A stretch of 18,683 bases of DNA from an uncultured Spartobacteria bacterium (GTDB lineage: Bacteria; Verrucomicrobiota; Verrucomicrobiia; Chthoniobacterales; JAATET01): assembly GCA_937901895.1 (NCBI GenBank), contig CALGTD010000120.1, positions 1 through 18,683 of the forward strand, written 5' to 3'. The notes below the pieces were generated by a model. It saw only the letters and a program-made list of their open reading frames with translations. It was not told the origin of the DNA and did not search any database. Positions 1 to 7,220 of the stretch are shown here, in pieces. Position numbers and translations under genes: made by a program. How positions within the stretch are numbered: position 1 is the first letter of the stretch; each line of letters opens with the position of its first letter.

Positions 1-1353
1 GAGGTTGAGTCGGCCGCCGGCAAACTCGGCCGCGCGGAGACGGCGACCGATCCCGCGCCCGTCGAAATGATCGAGACGACGATCATGCTGAAGCCGCCGG
101 AGCAATGGCGGAAGGGAATGACCAAGGAGAAGATCGTCGCCGAGCTGTCGGAGAAATTGAGCGTGGTTCCGGGATACGTGCCGGGATTTCTCCAGCCGAT
201 CGAAAACCGGATTCTCATGCTCGCCACGGGCATCCGCGCGCAGGTCGGCGTGAAGATCCTCGGCGATGACCTCGATCAACTGCAGCGCATCGCGCTCGAT
301 GTGGAGAAGGTTGTGCGCAAGGTGCCGGGCGCGGTCGGCGTCGCCGCCTCGCGCGTGCAGGGCAAGCCGTATGTGGAGATCCTGCCCGACCGGCTCGCGC
401 TCGCGCGGTATGGACTGCAGATCCGCGACCTGATGGACGCCGTGGAGATCGGGCTCGGCGGACTCAATGTGAGCACGACGATCGAAGGTCGCGCGCGTTA
501 CCCCATTCAGCTTCGACTGGACCGCGCCGAACGCGAGGACATCGAGCGGATCGGGGACATTCTCCTCACGACGGGGGATGGAAAGGCCGTGCCGCTTGGT
601 CAGGTCGCGACGGTGCAAAGGTCGGTCGGCCCGAGCGAGATCTCGAGCGAGAATGGGCTGCTGCGGGTGTTCGTGCAGAGCAATGTGCAGGGACGCGATC
701 TCGGTGGATTCGTGCGGGAGCTGCAGGAGCGGATCGCCGCGGAGATCGAGTTGCCACCGGGAGTGACGATCGAGTGGAGCGGGCAGTTCGAAAACCAGCT
801 TCGCGCGAAGCGCACGCTCCAGCTGATTGTGCCGATCGTGCTCGTCGTGATCTTCATGCTGCTGACGATGGTCTTTCGCTCCGGTCTCGAGGCGGCGCAT
901 GTGATTCTCGCGGTGCCGTTCGCGCTGACCGGCGGCGCGATCCTGCAGTTTCTCCTCGGCTACGATTTCAGCGTGGCCGTGTGGATCGGCTACATCGCGC
1001 TGTTTGGCACGGCGATCCAGACCGGCGTGGTGATGGTCGTGTATCTCGAGGCGGCGCTCGAACGGAAACGGCGCGAACGCGGCGCGAGCTTCTCCCTCGC
1101 CGATCTGCGCGACGCTGTGATGGAAGGCTCGATGCTGCGTTTGCGGCCGAAGGTGATGACGGTGGGCACGGTGATCGCGAGTCTGATGCCGATCATGTGG
1201 AGCACGAAGACGGGCGCGGAGGTGATGAAGCCGCTGGCGGCTCCGGTGATCGGCGGAATGTTCAGCAGTCTGCTGCACGTCCTCATCGTGACGCCGGTGA
1301 TCTTCTGCTGGCTTCGTCGCCGGAGGTTTCGAATCAACGAAACGACCGGATAA
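1..1353 (+). CDS. cusA: CusA-type heavy-metal RND efflux permease, C-terminal 450 residues (5' truncated)
   Basis: This is the 3' part of an inner-membrane, proton-driven RND pump that exports Cu(I)/Ag(I) through a CusB/CusC-type tripartite complex. The frame is open from base 1, and the first residues (GKLGRAETATDPAP) match the E. coli CusA segment near residue 606, so about 600 residues lie off the left edge. What remains is the second half of the porter domain and the C-terminal membrane helices. Two of the three CusA metal-binding methionines are in view and conserved: M23 of the fragment (VEMIET, aligning with M623) and M73 (NRILMLATG, aligning with M672). That favours Cu/Ag over the Zn/Co/Cd CzcA type. 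In the membrane relay, K384 (RPKVMT) matches CusA K984, but the E939 position is Gln (Q340, TAIQTGVVM). The CusA alignment is from memory of the family. A GH130 gene starts 40 bases downstream; the pump's partners would lie upstream. Confidence 0.9.
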   Translation, partial: EVESAAGKLGRAETATDPAPVEMIETTIMLKPPEQWRKGMTKEKIVAELSEKLSVVPGYVPGFLQPIENRILMLATGIRAQVGVKILGDDLDQLQRIALDVEKVVRKVPGAVGVAASRVQGKPYVEILPDRLALARYGLQIRDLMDAVEIGLGGLNVSTTIEGRARYPIQLRLDRAEREDIERIGDILLTTGDGKAVPLGQVATVQRSVGPSEISSENGLLRVFVQSNVQGRDLGGFVRELQERIAAEIELPPGVTIEWSGQFENQLRAKRTLQLIVPIVLVVIFMLLTMVFRSGLEAAHVILAVPFALTGGAILQFLLGYDFSVAVWIGYIALFGTAIQTGVVMVVYLEAALERKRRERGASFSLADLRDAVMEGSMLRLRPKVMTVGTVIASLMPIMWSTKTGAEVMKPLAAPVIGGMFSSLLHVLIVTPVIFCWLRRRRFRINETTG

Positions 1354-1355
1354 TT
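1328..1355 (+). promoter_or_regulatory. possible promoter for the GH130 gene
   Basis: A -35-like TTCGAA (1328-1333) and a -10-like ATAATT (1350-1355) are separated by 16 bp and overlap the end of the RND permease gene. Transcription would begin near 1362. An AAGGA purine stretch at 1376-1380 lies 13 bases before the downstream ATG. This is a by-eye match in GC-rich DNA; the 16-bp spacing agrees with other candidate promoters in the window. Confidence 0.25.
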
Positions 1356-1393
1356 CTGGTCTCGCACCCGCCGGGAAGGAAAACTCGCTGGCG

Positions 1394-2494
1394 ATGATAC
1401 GACTTCCCCTCATTCTCGCATGTTTTCTCCCGGCGGTGGCTCTGGCGGATCTCCCGCCGTGGGCGATCGGACCGTTCCATCGGCCTGCCGCAGGAAATCC
1501 CGTGATTTCTCCGAACCCGGATTCCGCATTCAAATGCCCATTGCAGGGCGAGTCGGTGCACTGGGAGGCGCTGCACGCATTCAACCCTGCGGCCGTCGTC
1601 CGGAATGGAAAAATCTGCGTGCTCTATCGTGCCGAGGACGACACCGGCGAAATGCGCATCGGCGGCCACACGTCGCGAATCGGACTGGCGACGAGCGCGA
1701 ACGGCATCGATTTTCAGCGTCGTCCGGCTCCGGTGTTCTTTCCGGCCAACGACCGGCAGAAGGACGCCGAGTGGCCAGGCGGATGCGAGGATCCCCGCGT
1801 GGTGGAATCCACCGACGGCACGTATGTGATGCTCTACACGCAGTGGAACCGGCGCACGTTCCGTCTGGGAATCGCGACCTCGAAGAATCTCGAGCGCTGG
1901 GAGAAGCACGGCTCGCCGTTTGCCGGGACGAAGTTCGAGAACCTGAAGACGAAATCCGCCGGCATTCTCACGAAGATCCAGGGCGGACGGCTGAAGGCGG
2001 TCAAGCACCAGGGCAAATACTGGATGTATTTCGGCGAGAGCGCGATCAGCATCGCGACATCTCCCGACCTCATTCACTGGACGCCGCTGACCGACGAGAA
2101 CGGAAAACTCCGTGAGTTTATCAAGCCGCGCGCGGGGCATTTCGACAGCATCTTCACCGAAGTGGGGCCGCCTCCGGTGCTGACCGAGCACGGTATCGTC
2201 GTGATCTACAACGGAAAGAATGCCAGCCGGAACGGTGATCCCAGCCTCGACGGCGGTGCCTACGCGGGAGGGCAGGTGCTGTTTTCCGCGGACGACCCCA
2301 CCAAGGTGCTCGAGCGGCTCGACAAGCCGTTTTTCCGGCCCGAGGAGGAGTTCGAGCGGACCGGCCAGTATCCGCAGGGCACGACATTTCTCGAAGGGCT
2401 CGTGTGGTTCGGAGGCCGCTACTTCCTGTATTACGGCTGTGCGGATTCGCTCGTCGGAGTCGCGATGACTCCGGAGCAGACCGGAGCGCGATAA
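1394..2494 (+). CDS. secreted GH130-family beta-propeller glycosidase/phosphorylase
   Basis: This is a 366-residue protein with an N-terminal signal peptide (hydrophobic residues 3-18, AVALA then Asp, likely SPase I site near 19). The rest is one five-bladed beta-propeller of the GH130 type, a family that acts on beta-mannosides. Family motifs in order are FNP (63-65), RAED (79-82), GCEDPR (130-135), EVGPPP (256-261) and YYGCADS (346-352). D133 in the EDPR motif is the expected general acid. Most characterised GH130 enzymes are cytoplasmic phosphorylases. An exported form with Glu256 next to the GPPP motif resembles the minority of GH130 beta-1,2-mannosidases that hydrolyse instead, but I cannot align the phosphate-binding residues with confidence. 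Substrate and reaction are therefore inference. No sugar transporter or other glycosidase lies beside it; neighbours are an RND pump and a DoxX protein. Confidence 0.82.
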   Translation: MIRLPLILACFLPAVALADLPPWAIGPFHRPAAGNPVISPNPDSAFKCPLQGESVHWEALHAFNPAAVVRNGKICVLYRAEDDTGEMRIGGHTSRIGLATSANGIDFQRRPAPVFFPANDRQKDAEWPGGCEDPRVVESTDGTYVMLYTQWNRRTFRLGIATSKNLERWEKHGSPFAGTKFENLKTKSAGILTKIQGGRLKAVKHQGKYWMYFGESAISIATSPDLIHWTPLTDENGKLREFIKPRAGHFDSIFTEVGPPPVLTEHGIVVIYNGKNASRNGDPSLDGGAYAGGQVLFSADDPTKVLERLDKPFFRPEEEFERTGQYPQGTTFLEGLVWFGGRYFLYYGCADSLVGVAMTPEQTGAR

Positions 2495-2511
2495 TCGCGA
2501 TCGGGGTTCTT

Positions 2512-2544
2512 TTGCTTTTCGGTGCGGGAGAGCGCTGCTATACG
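2512..2544 (+). promoter_or_regulatory. possible promoter of the DoxX-Nudix pair, near-leaderless
   Basis: TTGCTT (2512-2517) is followed after 18 bp by TGCTAT (2536-2541), overlapping an alternative -10 TATACG (2539-2544). Initiation would fall near 2548-2552, at the GTG chosen as the DoxX start. No Shine-Dalgarno sequence precedes that GTG. Evidence is by eye only. Confidence 0.3.
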
Positions 2545-2551
2545 CTCCCCC

Positions 2552-3001
2552 GTGTCGAGCAACCCGGTTTACTCCCTCTTCGCCACGCCGAAGAGCTTTG
2601 GCCCATTCCTCCTGCGCATGCTGCTCGCCGCGGTGTTCGTTTACCATGGAGGACAAAAGGCGTTTGCGTGGTTTGATGGTCCCGGCTGGTCGGCGACGAT
2701 CGCGAACTTCAGCGGGGAGAATGGAATGGGATTTCCCGTCTGGGTCGCCCCGGCGGTGATGTGCATCGAGCTGGCGGGCGCGGTCGCGATGTTTTTCGGA
2801 GTGCTCACCCGAGTGGCGGCGCTGGGCCTTGCCGGAGTGATGGCGGGCGCGGTGTTTTTCGTCCATGCGGGGGATGGGATCGCAGCAAGCGAGTATGCGT
2901 TCTCCCTGATGATCGCTGCGCTCTCTCTGGTGTTCCTCGGAGGAGGAAGGTTTTCGGTCGACCGCGCAGTCAGCGCGCAACTGATTCCATCCTGGGACTG
3001 A
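2552..3001 (+). CDS. DoxX-family integral membrane protein
   Basis: This is a small 149-residue, four-helix inner-membrane protein of the DoxX family. Diagnostic features are the first helix ending in VYHGGQKAFAWFDG, a GMGFP loop, an E-x-GA-x6-G segment in the second helix with a following TR, and a His in the third helix region (FVHAGDG). DoxX proteins are generally tied to redox or thiol homeostasis, but the biochemical activity of most members is unknown, so no reaction is assigned. The start is uncertain. The frame stays open to a GTG at 2522, but the GTG at 2552 gives the natural N-terminus (SSNPVYSLFATPK) and sits at the predicted transcription start. The stop is one base before the ATG of the Nudix gene, so the two are almost certainly cotranscribed and translationally coupled. 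Confidence 0.85.
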   Translation: MSSNPVYSLFATPKSFGPFLLRMLLAAVFVYHGGQKAFAWFDGPGWSATIANFSGENGMGFPVWVAPAVMCIELAGAVAMFFGVLTRVAALGLAGVMAGAVFFVHAGDGIAASEYAFSLMIAALSLVFLGGGRFSVDRAVSAQLIPSWD

Positions 3002-3002
3002 A

Positions 3003-3551
3003 ATGGAGACCGACCGGGTTCCGGGCGATGCCCCGGCAGTCGATTGGGAGAACTGGACACCGACCGAGCGGGCGACGTTGTGCTTTGTCGTGCGCGACGG
3101 ACGGATTCTCCTGATCCGCAAAAAGCGCGGGCTGGGCGCGGGAAAGGTGAATGGTCCGGGCGGACGGATCGAACCGGGGGAGTCCGCACGGGACTGTGCG
3201 ATCCGCGAAACGCGCGAGGAACTTTGCATCGAAGTGGTGAAACCCGAATTGCGCGGCGAATTGCATTTTCAATTCGTCGATGGCTATGCGCTCCATTGCG
3301 CGGTGTTTGTGTCGCCTGATTGTCTGGGGGAGCCGACCGAGACGGACGAGGCGGTTCCTTTGTGGACCGATATTCATGCCATTCCCTTCGACGAAATGTG
3401 GGCCGACGACATCCACTGGCTGCCGGGCATTCTCGAGGGACGCAATTTTCAAGGATACTTCGTATTCGATGGGGAGCGGATGCTTTCCCACCACGTGGAA
3501 TGGCACGATTCGCCACTGGACGAATGGAACCGTTCTGATGTAACATGCTGA
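3003..3551 (+). CDS. MTH1-like Nudix hydrolase (probable oxidised-nucleotide diphosphatase)
   Basis: This 182-residue Nudix protein has its box at residues 54-76: G54-x5-E60-x7-R68-E69-x2-E72-E73. The usual box Gly near the end is replaced by Cys75. Outside the box it resembles mammalian MTH1/NUDT1 more than E. coli MutT. The run KKRGLGAGKVNGPGG precedes the box with N50 at the MTH1 Asn33 position. The segment FDEMWADDIHW carries W133, D135 and D136 at the positions of MTH1 Trp117, Asp119 and Asp120, which read the 8-oxo or 2-hydroxy purine. The C-terminal GYFVF strand is also shared. The family role is hydrolysing oxidised purine nucleoside triphosphates to monophosphates and keeping them out of DNA; substrate is inferred from these residues. 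It begins one base after the DoxX stop. The first 20 residues are an acidic extension not part of the fold. Confidence 0.87.
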   Translation: METDRVPGDAPAVDWENWTPTERATLCFVVRDGRILLIRKKRGLGAGKVNGPGGRIEPGESARDCAIRETREELCIEVVKPELRGELHFQFVDGYALHCAVFVSPDCLGEPTETDEAVPLWTDIHAIPFDEMWADDIHWLPGILEGRNFQGYFVFDGERMLSHHVEWHDSPLDEWNRSDVTC

Positions 3552-3573
3552 TAGCAAGCGCATTGAAAACTCA

Positions 3574-3587
3574 TCAAAAATTTTTGA
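3574..3587. repeat. perfect 14-bp AT-rich palindrome
   Basis: TCAAAAATTTTTGA reads identically on both strands and is unusually AT-rich for this GC-rich window. It is embedded in a longer imperfect dyad (GAAAA at 3565-3569 and TTTTC at 3590-3594). It sits just upstream of the -35 element at 3596, the position of an UP-element or regulator site. It could also be a remnant terminator for the Nudix transcript, which ends at 3551. Confidence 0.5.
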
Positions 3588-3595
3588 AATTTTCC

Positions 3596-3623
3596 TTGCG
3601 ACGCATGTCCGGTTTGCTACTTT
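3596..3623 (+). promoter_or_regulatory. candidate sigma-70-like promoter upstream of the hairpin locus
   Basis: TTGCGA (3596-3601) and TACTTT (3618-3623) are separated by 16 bp, with an A/T-rich stretch immediately upstream. Transcription would start near 3630, just before two hairpins and 114 bases before the tamB start codon. It could drive a short RNA, the tamB-tamA operon, or both. Confidence 0.42.
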
Positions 3624-3629
3624 TTGTCC

Positions 3630-3697
3630 ATCGCAAGATTGTTCTGGGGGGAACAACAGCCCGTCGCACCATTCGGTCGCGGCGGGCTGTATCTTTT
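3630..3697 (+). ncRNA. candidate small RNA or tamB leader with two tandem hairpins
   Basis: From the predicted start near 3630, a roughly 68-base transcript would contain hairpin 1 (3639-3656, six-base arms TTGTTC and GAACAA around TGGGGG). It would then contain the strong hairpin 2 (3656-3690) followed by a U-rich end. The gene-free stretch shows no credible ORF. The elements are directly visible, but whether a discrete RNA is made is inference. Alternatives are a 5' attenuator for the tamB operon or a plain terminator for the Nudix transcript. I recognise no known RNA family. Confidence 0.3.
3656..3697 (+). terminator. GC-rich hairpin plus U-tract (intrinsic terminator or attenuator)
   Basis: The arms ACAGCCCGTCGC (3656-3667) and GCGGCGGGCTGT (3679-3690) pair over 12 positions with a single G-U pair. 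The 11-base loop can add three more pairs (ACC with GGT). TCTTTT follows at 3692-3697. This is the most convincing terminator-like structure in the window. Confidence 0.55.
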
Positions 3698-3705
3698 CCG
3701 GCGGA

Positions 3706-3728
3706 AATGAATTTTTTCTGAATTCATT
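3706..3728. other. 8-bp inverted repeat just upstream of tamB
   Basis: AATGAATT (3706-3713) and AATTCATT (3721-3728) are perfect inverted arms with a 7-base spacer, 15 bases before the GTG start of tamB. The layout fits an operator for a dimeric regulator or a weak RNA hairpin near the start codon. No bound factor is known. Confidence 0.35.
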
Positions 3729-3743
3729 CGACCTTTTCAGACC

Positions 3744-6700
3744 GTGGCCGACGATTCTTCCACCGAACAGCGCCCGACCCGCCGACGCAGACGCTGGCCC
3801 TGGTTGGCCGCCATCCTGCTGGCGGTGCTCTGGTTTGGACACGAGCCCGCCTTGAAGTGGGCGGTGAATTGGGGACTCCACCGTGCCGGAGAGGAACTCG
3901 GGCTCCGAATCGAGATTGGTTCGATGCGTCTGCATTTGTTTGTGCCGATCGAACTGCGCGACGTCCGCTTTCAGGTGACCAATCCGCCTGCGTCGCGGAC
4001 GGACGTGACCGCCCGACTGATCCGGATCGAGACGAAGTCGCTCTGGGGAATCCTGTTCGACGATGACGGCCGGGTGATTCGCCGGGCATTGGTGGACTCG
4101 CTCGACGGAACCTTCGACTTCCGATCGGAGGCGATTATTCCGCAGCCGCTGCCGGAGTTCACACCGGAGCAGGATCGTCAGATTGCAGCGTGGATTTTGC
4201 GGTTTCTTCCCCTCGACATCCGGATCGACACGAGCAACGCCGTGTTTCTCGCGGACAACCAGTCCTATACGGTGCAGGGGCTGGATGCGACGTTCATCGA
4301 GAGAGGCACCGGGCGGCTTTCCATCCGGGAGGCGATTCTCGAGATCGGTGATTTTCGGCGGGAGATTCACGACGGGGTTGCAGTGACCGCATGGAAGAAC
4401 GGCGCCATGTATGCGTCGGATCTGCAGCTTTGGGACGGCCTGGTGATCCGGGAGTTCATTGCGAACTACGTGCGTCCCGGTGGGATCACGCTCGATGCGG
4501 ATCTGGGCGTCGCCGAAGGAACCGTGCGACTGAACATTGCCTTTGCCACGGAGAACCGGATGCCGTTGCTGGACGCGGCGCTCGCCGTGACGAACGTGCC
4601 TCTTCAGCCGATCCCGGGCTGGGTGGGACTCGACGCCACGGCAAGTGGCGTGTTGCGGGACGCCCGCGTGCGCTTCCGCGGAAGCCCTGACAACATCGTG
4701 GACTCCGAGCTCTCCGTGCGGGTGGCCGCGGAGGAGGTGCGCTGGAACGACCGCGGATGGGAGTCGCTCGTCGTCGGGGCAAACTACATCGGGCGTCGAG
4801 TGTATCTGTCGTCGTTCGAGCTGGCGCAGGCCGGCAATCACATTTCGGCAAACGGCGAGGTGACGATCCCGGCGAATCTTGAGGAACTTCCCAACTCCCG
4901 CTTCCTGCTGAATCTCTCCGCGGATGTGCACGATCTGCGCGAACTGGCGGCGCTGGCCGGCCCTCCCTTCGACGAAATTTCCGGCAGGCTCTCGCTTCAT
5001 GGTTCGGTGAGCGGCGAGGGCGGGGCGATCGATGGTTACCTCGAAGGAGAGGCGAGTGGAGTCGAATACAAGGGTCTGGCGCCTTCCTCCGCGCGCATGT
5101 CGGTCGTGATTGCCGGAAACACATTCGAGGTGCGGTCCCTGCAGCTGTGGAGCGGTGACGACCACGTGTCCGCGCGCGGATCGATCGACCTGCGCGCGCC
5201 ACACCGGTATTCCGGCGAACTCACCGGATCGATCGCCGACATCGGGCTCTATGCCCCCTATGCCGGTGATGCGATTGCGGAGGCGATTTTCACCGGCGCG
5301 GCGAACTTTCAATGGCAGGGCGATGGCACCGAGACCGCCCACTCCGGCGCGTTTCAGGTGAAGCTCGACAATGTGATGACGTCCGCCACCCCGACGGGAC
5401 TCAGCGGGGAGTTTGCGGGAACCTATTCGCCGGAAAATCTCCATTTCGGCACGGTTCATCTCACGCACGGCATGCTGGATCTGGATGCGCGGCTGACGAT
5501 CGCGGCGAGCGGAATCCATGTCACCGACCTCGCACTGACCCGGCGGGACGTGAAGATTCTCGAAGGCGAGGCGTTCGTTCCGCTGAACCTGTTCGCCCTC
5601 GGTGAGGGAGGGAGTCTTGCATCCGCACTCGACACAACGACGCCCGTCCATGCGACGTTCCAGTCGGGAGACCTGTCGATCGCCGATCTCAGCCTGATGG
5701 TTGGCCAGGAAACGCCCGTGACCGGCCGGCTGCGCGTCTCTCTTTCGGCGAGCGGTTCGCTTCCCGAACTGCAACTGACGGGTGGCATGACGGGACGTGA
5801 CATCACGGTGCAGACCGAGGATTTCACCGTCCCGCCGACCTCGATCGATGTTGCGCTGGATTCCGCGGAAGGCCGGCTGGCACTGAACGGTTCCGTCGCG
5901 ATGCGCGGGTTCCAGCCGCTCACGCTCTCGGCGGGGATGCCTTTTGCGTTCGAGGAAACGAAGGACGGCGGTGTGCGTCTTTTCAAGGAGGACGCCCCCA
6001 TCGAAGCGACGCTGGCGTTTCCGGCTGCCAGTCTGGAGATTCTTCGTCCGTGGCTGCCGGCGGCGCGCCACATTGGAGGAACGATCGCGGGCAGCCTGAA
6101 AGTCGAGGGAACGCTCGCCGCGCCAAGGATCAACGGCGAGGTCACGCTGCGTGGAGGGGACCTCGAGATCACGACCGAGACGCCACGCATCAGCGCGCTG
6201 AATGGCCGGCTGACCTTCGCGGATTCGCGGATCAACTGCGAGTTCCTGCGTGGCACGGTCGGCGCGGGTCCGTTCGAAATCACGGGCTGGGCCGATGTTT
6301 CGACCCCCGCGGATCCTGAGGTTCAATTCACGATGAAAGGGACAAAGGTCCTGCTTGCCCGTGACCCCGGTCAGCGACTGCGCGCGGATCTCGACCTGAC
6401 CGCGCGGGGGAAGGGAGCGTCCGGCGAGATTTCGGGTTCCGTCCGTCTGGTGGACGGACGCATTTTCCGCCGGCTTGAGGTGACCCCGTTGCTCGTGCCG
6501 AGCCCCGAGCAGCAGCAGGATCTGGAGATTCCCACGTTCTCGGGTCTCGTTCCGGATCCGTATGCGGCGTGGAAGCTGAACGTGTCGGTGGAAAATGGCA
6601 CGCCGTTCCTGCTGATGGGCAACCTCGCGACCGGCGAGATTTCCCCCGAACTCACCCTGTCCGGCACGCTGGGAAAACCCTTCGCGGCCGGCACGGTGAC

Positions 6701-7220
6701 GCTGCGTAATCTCCAGGCCTACCTCCCGGCCTCGACGCTGATGATTCCCGAGGGCCGTATCTACTTCACCGAACAGCGTCCGTTCATGCCGATCATGGAC
6801 GTCCGGGCGCGGGCGGAGGTCTCCGGATACAACGTGCAGATGTATGCCTACGGCGCGTTGAGCGAAACGAATCTCGCGCTGCGTTCCGATCCGCCACTCT
6901 CGCAGGAAAACCTCATCTTCCTGCTCACGACCGGTTTTGTGCCGACCGGCATGAGCGGCGCGGGCCTTGGCGAAGCGGCCGCCGGCCAGGGCGGCATCAT
7001 TCTCCTGCGCAGCCTCGCCCGGCAGGTCGAACCGCTCGGGATCGATCTGAACGACTTCGTGAACCGGCTCACGGTGAGCGTGGTGCCCCCGCAGGATGCC
7101 TCGCAACAGTCGTCCTTGGTGAGCGAACTTCGGCTCACTGATGGATTCTCGCTCACGACGGGGCGTGACGGATTCGGGTTCTACAACGCCGGGGTGCAAT
7201 ACACGATCCGGTTTCGATGA
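3744..7220 (+). CDS. tamB: TamB-family envelope protein (DUF490/TamB domain)
   Basis: This 1158-residue protein is close to the usual TamB length. TamB is an inner-membrane-anchored protein that spans the periplasm as a long beta-rich groove, working with TamA in outer-membrane protein assembly and, in AsmA-like proteins generally, in phospholipid transport. Residues 13-17 are an Arg-rich cytoplasmic patch (RRRRR), followed by one membrane anchor (about 18-34). An AsmA-like N-terminal segment (EIGSMRLHLF) leads into a long repetitive beta-strand body. The conserved C-terminal TamB domain covers roughly 830-1158, with LSGTLGKPFAAGTVTLRN, IPEGRIYFT, PPLSQENLIFLLTTG and a final GVQYTIRFR strand. 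Start is GTG; no good Shine-Dalgarno precedes it. Its stop overlaps the next gene's ATG (ATGA), tying it to the TamA-like partner. Assignment is by domain layout plus partner. Confidence 0.9.
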   Translation: MADDSSTEQRPTRRRRRWPWLAAILLAVLWFGHEPALKWAVNWGLHRAGEELGLRIEIGSMRLHLFVPIELRDVRFQVTNPPASRTDVTARLIRIETKSLWGILFDDDGRVIRRALVDSLDGTFDFRSEAIIPQPLPEFTPEQDRQIAAWILRFLPLDIRIDTSNAVFLADNQSYTVQGLDATFIERGTGRLSIREAILEIGDFRREIHDGVAVTAWKNGAMYASDLQLWDGLVIREFIANYVRPGGITLDADLGVAEGTVRLNIAFATENRMPLLDAALAVTNVPLQPIPGWVGLDATASGVLRDARVRFRGSPDNIVDSELSVRVAAEEVRWNDRGWESLVVGANYIGRRVYLSSFELAQAGNHISANGEVTIPANLEELPNSRFLLNLSADVHDLRELAALAGPPFDEISGRLSLHGSVSGEGGAIDGYLEGEASGVEYKGLAPSSARMSVVIAGNTFEVRSLQLWSGDDHVSARGSIDLRAPHRYSGELTGSIADIGLYAPYAGDAIAEAIFTGAANFQWQGDGTETAHSGAFQVKLDNVMTSATPTGLSGEFAGTYSPENLHFGTVHLTHGMLDLDARLTIAASGIHVTDLALTRRDVKILEGEAFVPLNLFALGEGGSLASALDTTTPVHATFQSGDLSIADLSLMVGQETPVTGRLRVSLSASGSLPELQLTGGMTGRDITVQTEDFTVPPTSIDVALDSAEGRLALNGSVAMRGFQPLTLSAGMPFAFEETKDGGVRLFKEDAPIEATLAFPAASLEILRPWLPAARHIGGTIAGSLKVEGTLAAPRINGEVTLRGGDLEITTETPRISALNGRLTFADSRINCEFLRGTVGAGPFEITGWADVSTPADPEVQFTMKGTKVLLARDPGQRLRADLDLTARGKGASGEISGSVRLVDGRIFRRLEVTPLLVPSPEQQQDLEIPTFSGLVPDPYAAWKLNVSVENGTPFLLMGNLATGEISPELTLSGTLGKPFAAGTVTLRNLQAYLPASTLMIPEGRIYFTEQRPFMPIMDVRARAEVSGYNVQMYAYGALSETNLALRSDPPLSQENLIFLLTTGFVPTGMSGAGLGEAAAGQGGIILLRSLARQVEPLGIDLNDFVNRLTVSVVPPQDASQQSSLVSELRLTDGFSLTTGRDGFGFYNAGVQYTIRFR

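Noticed and set aside
2487..2499. Short CGCGAT-A-ATCGCG inverted repeat followed by T-rich sequence after the GH130 gene
   Set aside because: The loop would be too small and the usable stem only four to five pairs; it overlaps the stop codon. Not strong enough to call a terminator.
1334..3229. Long minus-strand open frame opposite the GH130, DoxX and Nudix genes
   Set aside because: The protein is Arg/His/Pro-rich without any domain and lies antisense to three recognisable genes. Long antisense frames are expected in GC-rich DNA.
3724..4089. Small minus-strand frame near the tamB start as a possible separate gene
   Set aside because: Arg/Ser/Pro-rich shadow of tamB codons with no recognisable motif.
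2970..7199. 1409-residue minus-strand open frame covering tamB
   Set aside because: Composition (Arg, His, Gln, Gly-rich, no hydrophobic pattern) is that of a shadow frame. The + strand encodes a clear TamB with anchor, C-terminal domain and a 4-bp overlap with its partner.
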